A DNA stretch of 64,000 nucleotides, from the NCBI GenBank assembly GCA_050248715.1, contig JBFWRV010000003.1, positions 62,001-126,000 of the forward strand, in the 5' to 3' direction. This DNA is from AWTP1-13 sp050248715 (GTDB taxonomy: Bacteria > Pseudomonadota > Alphaproteobacteria > Rhizobiales > Hyphomicrobiaceae). A program made the translations under genes and the position numbers. Within the stretch, counting starts at the first letter, position 1. The number at the start of each line of letters is the position of its first letter. Below, piece by piece: positions 57,562 to 64,000 of this stretch. Under the pieces are notes generated by a model. It was not told where the DNA came from, did not search any database, and was given only the letters and a program-made list of their open reading frames with translations.

Positions 57562-57939
57562 ATGGCTGACCTAGCGAAGATCGTCGACGACCTCTCCAAG
57601 CTCACCGTTCTCGAGGCGGCGGAGCTTGCCAAGCTGCTCGAGGAGAAGTGGGGCGTCTCGGCCGCCGCGGCCGTTGCCGTTGCCGCGGCTCCGGGTGGCG
57701 CGGCCGCGGCCCCGGCTGTCGAGGAGCAGACCGAGTTCACCGTCATCCTCAAGTCCGGTGGCGAGAAGAAGATCAACGTCATCAAGGAAGTGCGCGCCAT
57801 CACGGGCCTCGGCCTCAAGGAGGCGAAGGACTTGGTGGAGGCCGGCGGCAAGACGGTCAAGGAAGGCGTCAACAAGGAAGAGGCCGCAAAGCTCAAGAAG
57901 CAGCTCGAGGACCAGGGCGCGGTCGTCGAGGTGAAGTAA
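57562..57939 (+). CDS. rplL: 50S ribosomal protein L7/L12
   Basis: A 125-residue L7/L12 with an N-terminal dimer helix (LAKIVDDLSKLTVLEAAELAKLLEEKWG), an Ala-rich hinge and the C-terminal domain ending KKQLEDQGAVVEVK. KEVRAITGLGLKEAKDLVEAGGK is characteristic. Confidence 0.97.
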   Translation: MADLAKIVDDLSKLTVLEAAELAKLLEEKWGVSAAAAVAVAAAPGGAAAAPAVEEQTEFTVILKSGGEKKINVIKEVRAITGLGLKEAKDLVEAGGKTVKEGVNKEEAAKLKKQLEDQGAVVEVK

Positions 57940-58063
57940 CCGGCGACCGCCGATCGGTGGAGCGGGCGGGCAGCGCTCGCTTCTCCGACGGCGGGCGCGT
58001 CGAGCAAGGGCAGCGGAGATTGCAAGCTCTGGGTCGAGCTTAGCCGCCACCGACAGAAGCAAT

Positions 58064-58089
58064 GCCGCGGGGTCCAGCACCCCGCCGGC
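58064..58089 (+). terminator. Hairpin between rplL and rpoB (candidate attenuator or processing site)
   Basis: GCCGCGGGGT-CCAGC-ACCCCGCCGGC forms a stem of about ten pairs with one bulged base, about 50 bases before the rpoB start. No T-run follows. The rplL-rpoB gap of enterobacteria contains an attenuator and an RNase III site at the corresponding place, so a similar role is inferred. Confidence 0.45.
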
Positions 58090-58136
58090 AGCACACTCAA
58101 CATCTGCCTTCGGGTGACGAAGGACGAGGAGCGGAA

Positions 58137-62294
<4,158 letters not shown>

Positions 62295-62304
62295 CGGCCC
62301 CGAT

Positions 62305-62330
62305 CCTCACCCCGCCCGCGCGGGGTGAGG
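62305..62330. repeat. Perfect inverted repeat between rpoB and rpoC
   Basis: CCTCACCCCG (62305-62314) pairs with CGGGGTGAGG (62321-62330) around a six-base CCCGCG loop. No T-run follows, so a terminator is unlikely within this operon. It resembles the CCTC...GAGG dispersed palindromes seen elsewhere in the window; a role as RNA-processing or stabilising hairpin is possible. Confidence 0.65.
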
Positions 62331-62391
62331 CGACAAGTTTGCGAATTCGACGGGATGCCGCGACCGGCGCATCCCTCAGGAGAAAGAGCCG

Positions 62392-64000
<1,609 letters not shown>

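Overview
The window is GC-rich (roughly 65 percent) chromosomal DNA of an alphaproteobacterium, most likely of the order Hyphomicrobiales (Rhizobiales). The evidence is the protein repertoire (a DUF459 protein beside an MltB-type lytic transglycosylase, LIV-type ABC operons with an embedded acyl-CoA ligase, many Tat/Sec-exported hydrolases), the order rlmB - tRNA-Tyr - tRNA-Gly - tRNA-Trp - secE - nusG - rplKAJL - rpoBC, and intergenic palindromic repeats of the kind common in that order. I cannot name a genus. No CRISPR array, IS element, prophage or rRNA gene was seen.

Layout. 1-9.0 kb: cell-envelope genes: DUF459 (cut by the window edge), a lytic transglycosylase, divergent galE/galU, a NamZ-like DUF1343 protein, a polytopic patatin-like protein, and two small envelope proteins, one with ten cysteines. 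9-21 kb: single genes: an EamA exporter, a YdjM-type membrane protein, a frameshifted PhyH dioxygenase, a CDF metal exporter, an orphan TRAP binding protein, a secreted HAD phosphatase beside an arylsulfatase, a secreted S1-like protease, an aldo/keto reductase, a carboxymuconolactone-decarboxylase-family protein and a membrane protein. 21-28.4 kb: a six-gene ABC uptake operon, livG - acyl-CoA ligase - livH - livM - binding protein - livF, probably importing a carboxylic acid that is activated to its CoA ester. 28.8-37.3 kb: a MetE-like methyltransferase, a PPOX flavoprotein, an S9 peptidase, a GNAT/FemAB-like transferase followed by two overlapping SMR-type membrane proteins (with a newly read 39-residue ORF facing them), a second aldo/keto reductase and an NTF2-like protein.

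37.7-44 kb: gltB and gltD, glutamate synthase. 44-46.7 kb: an LTXXQ (Spy/CpxP-like) periplasmic protein, a DUF427 protein and three small secreted Tyr/Gly/Arg-rich proteins in a row. 46.8-64 kb: the translation/transcription locus. It starts with rlmB, tRNA-Tyr and tRNA-Gly, is interrupted by a hydantoinase pair (hyuB, hyuA) plus a class-III aminotransferase where many relatives carry tuf, and resumes with tRNA-Trp, secE, nusG, rplK, rplA, an L10-leader region, rplJ, rplL, rpoB and the first part of rpoC.

The points most worth a second look are the hydantoinase/aminotransferase operon inside the ribosomal locus, the transferase-SMR-SMR operon, the ten-cysteine protein next to the membrane patatin, the 4-bp duplication that breaks the PhyH gene, and two families of dispersed intergenic repeats. 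Nothing here is clearly a new defence or mobile system.
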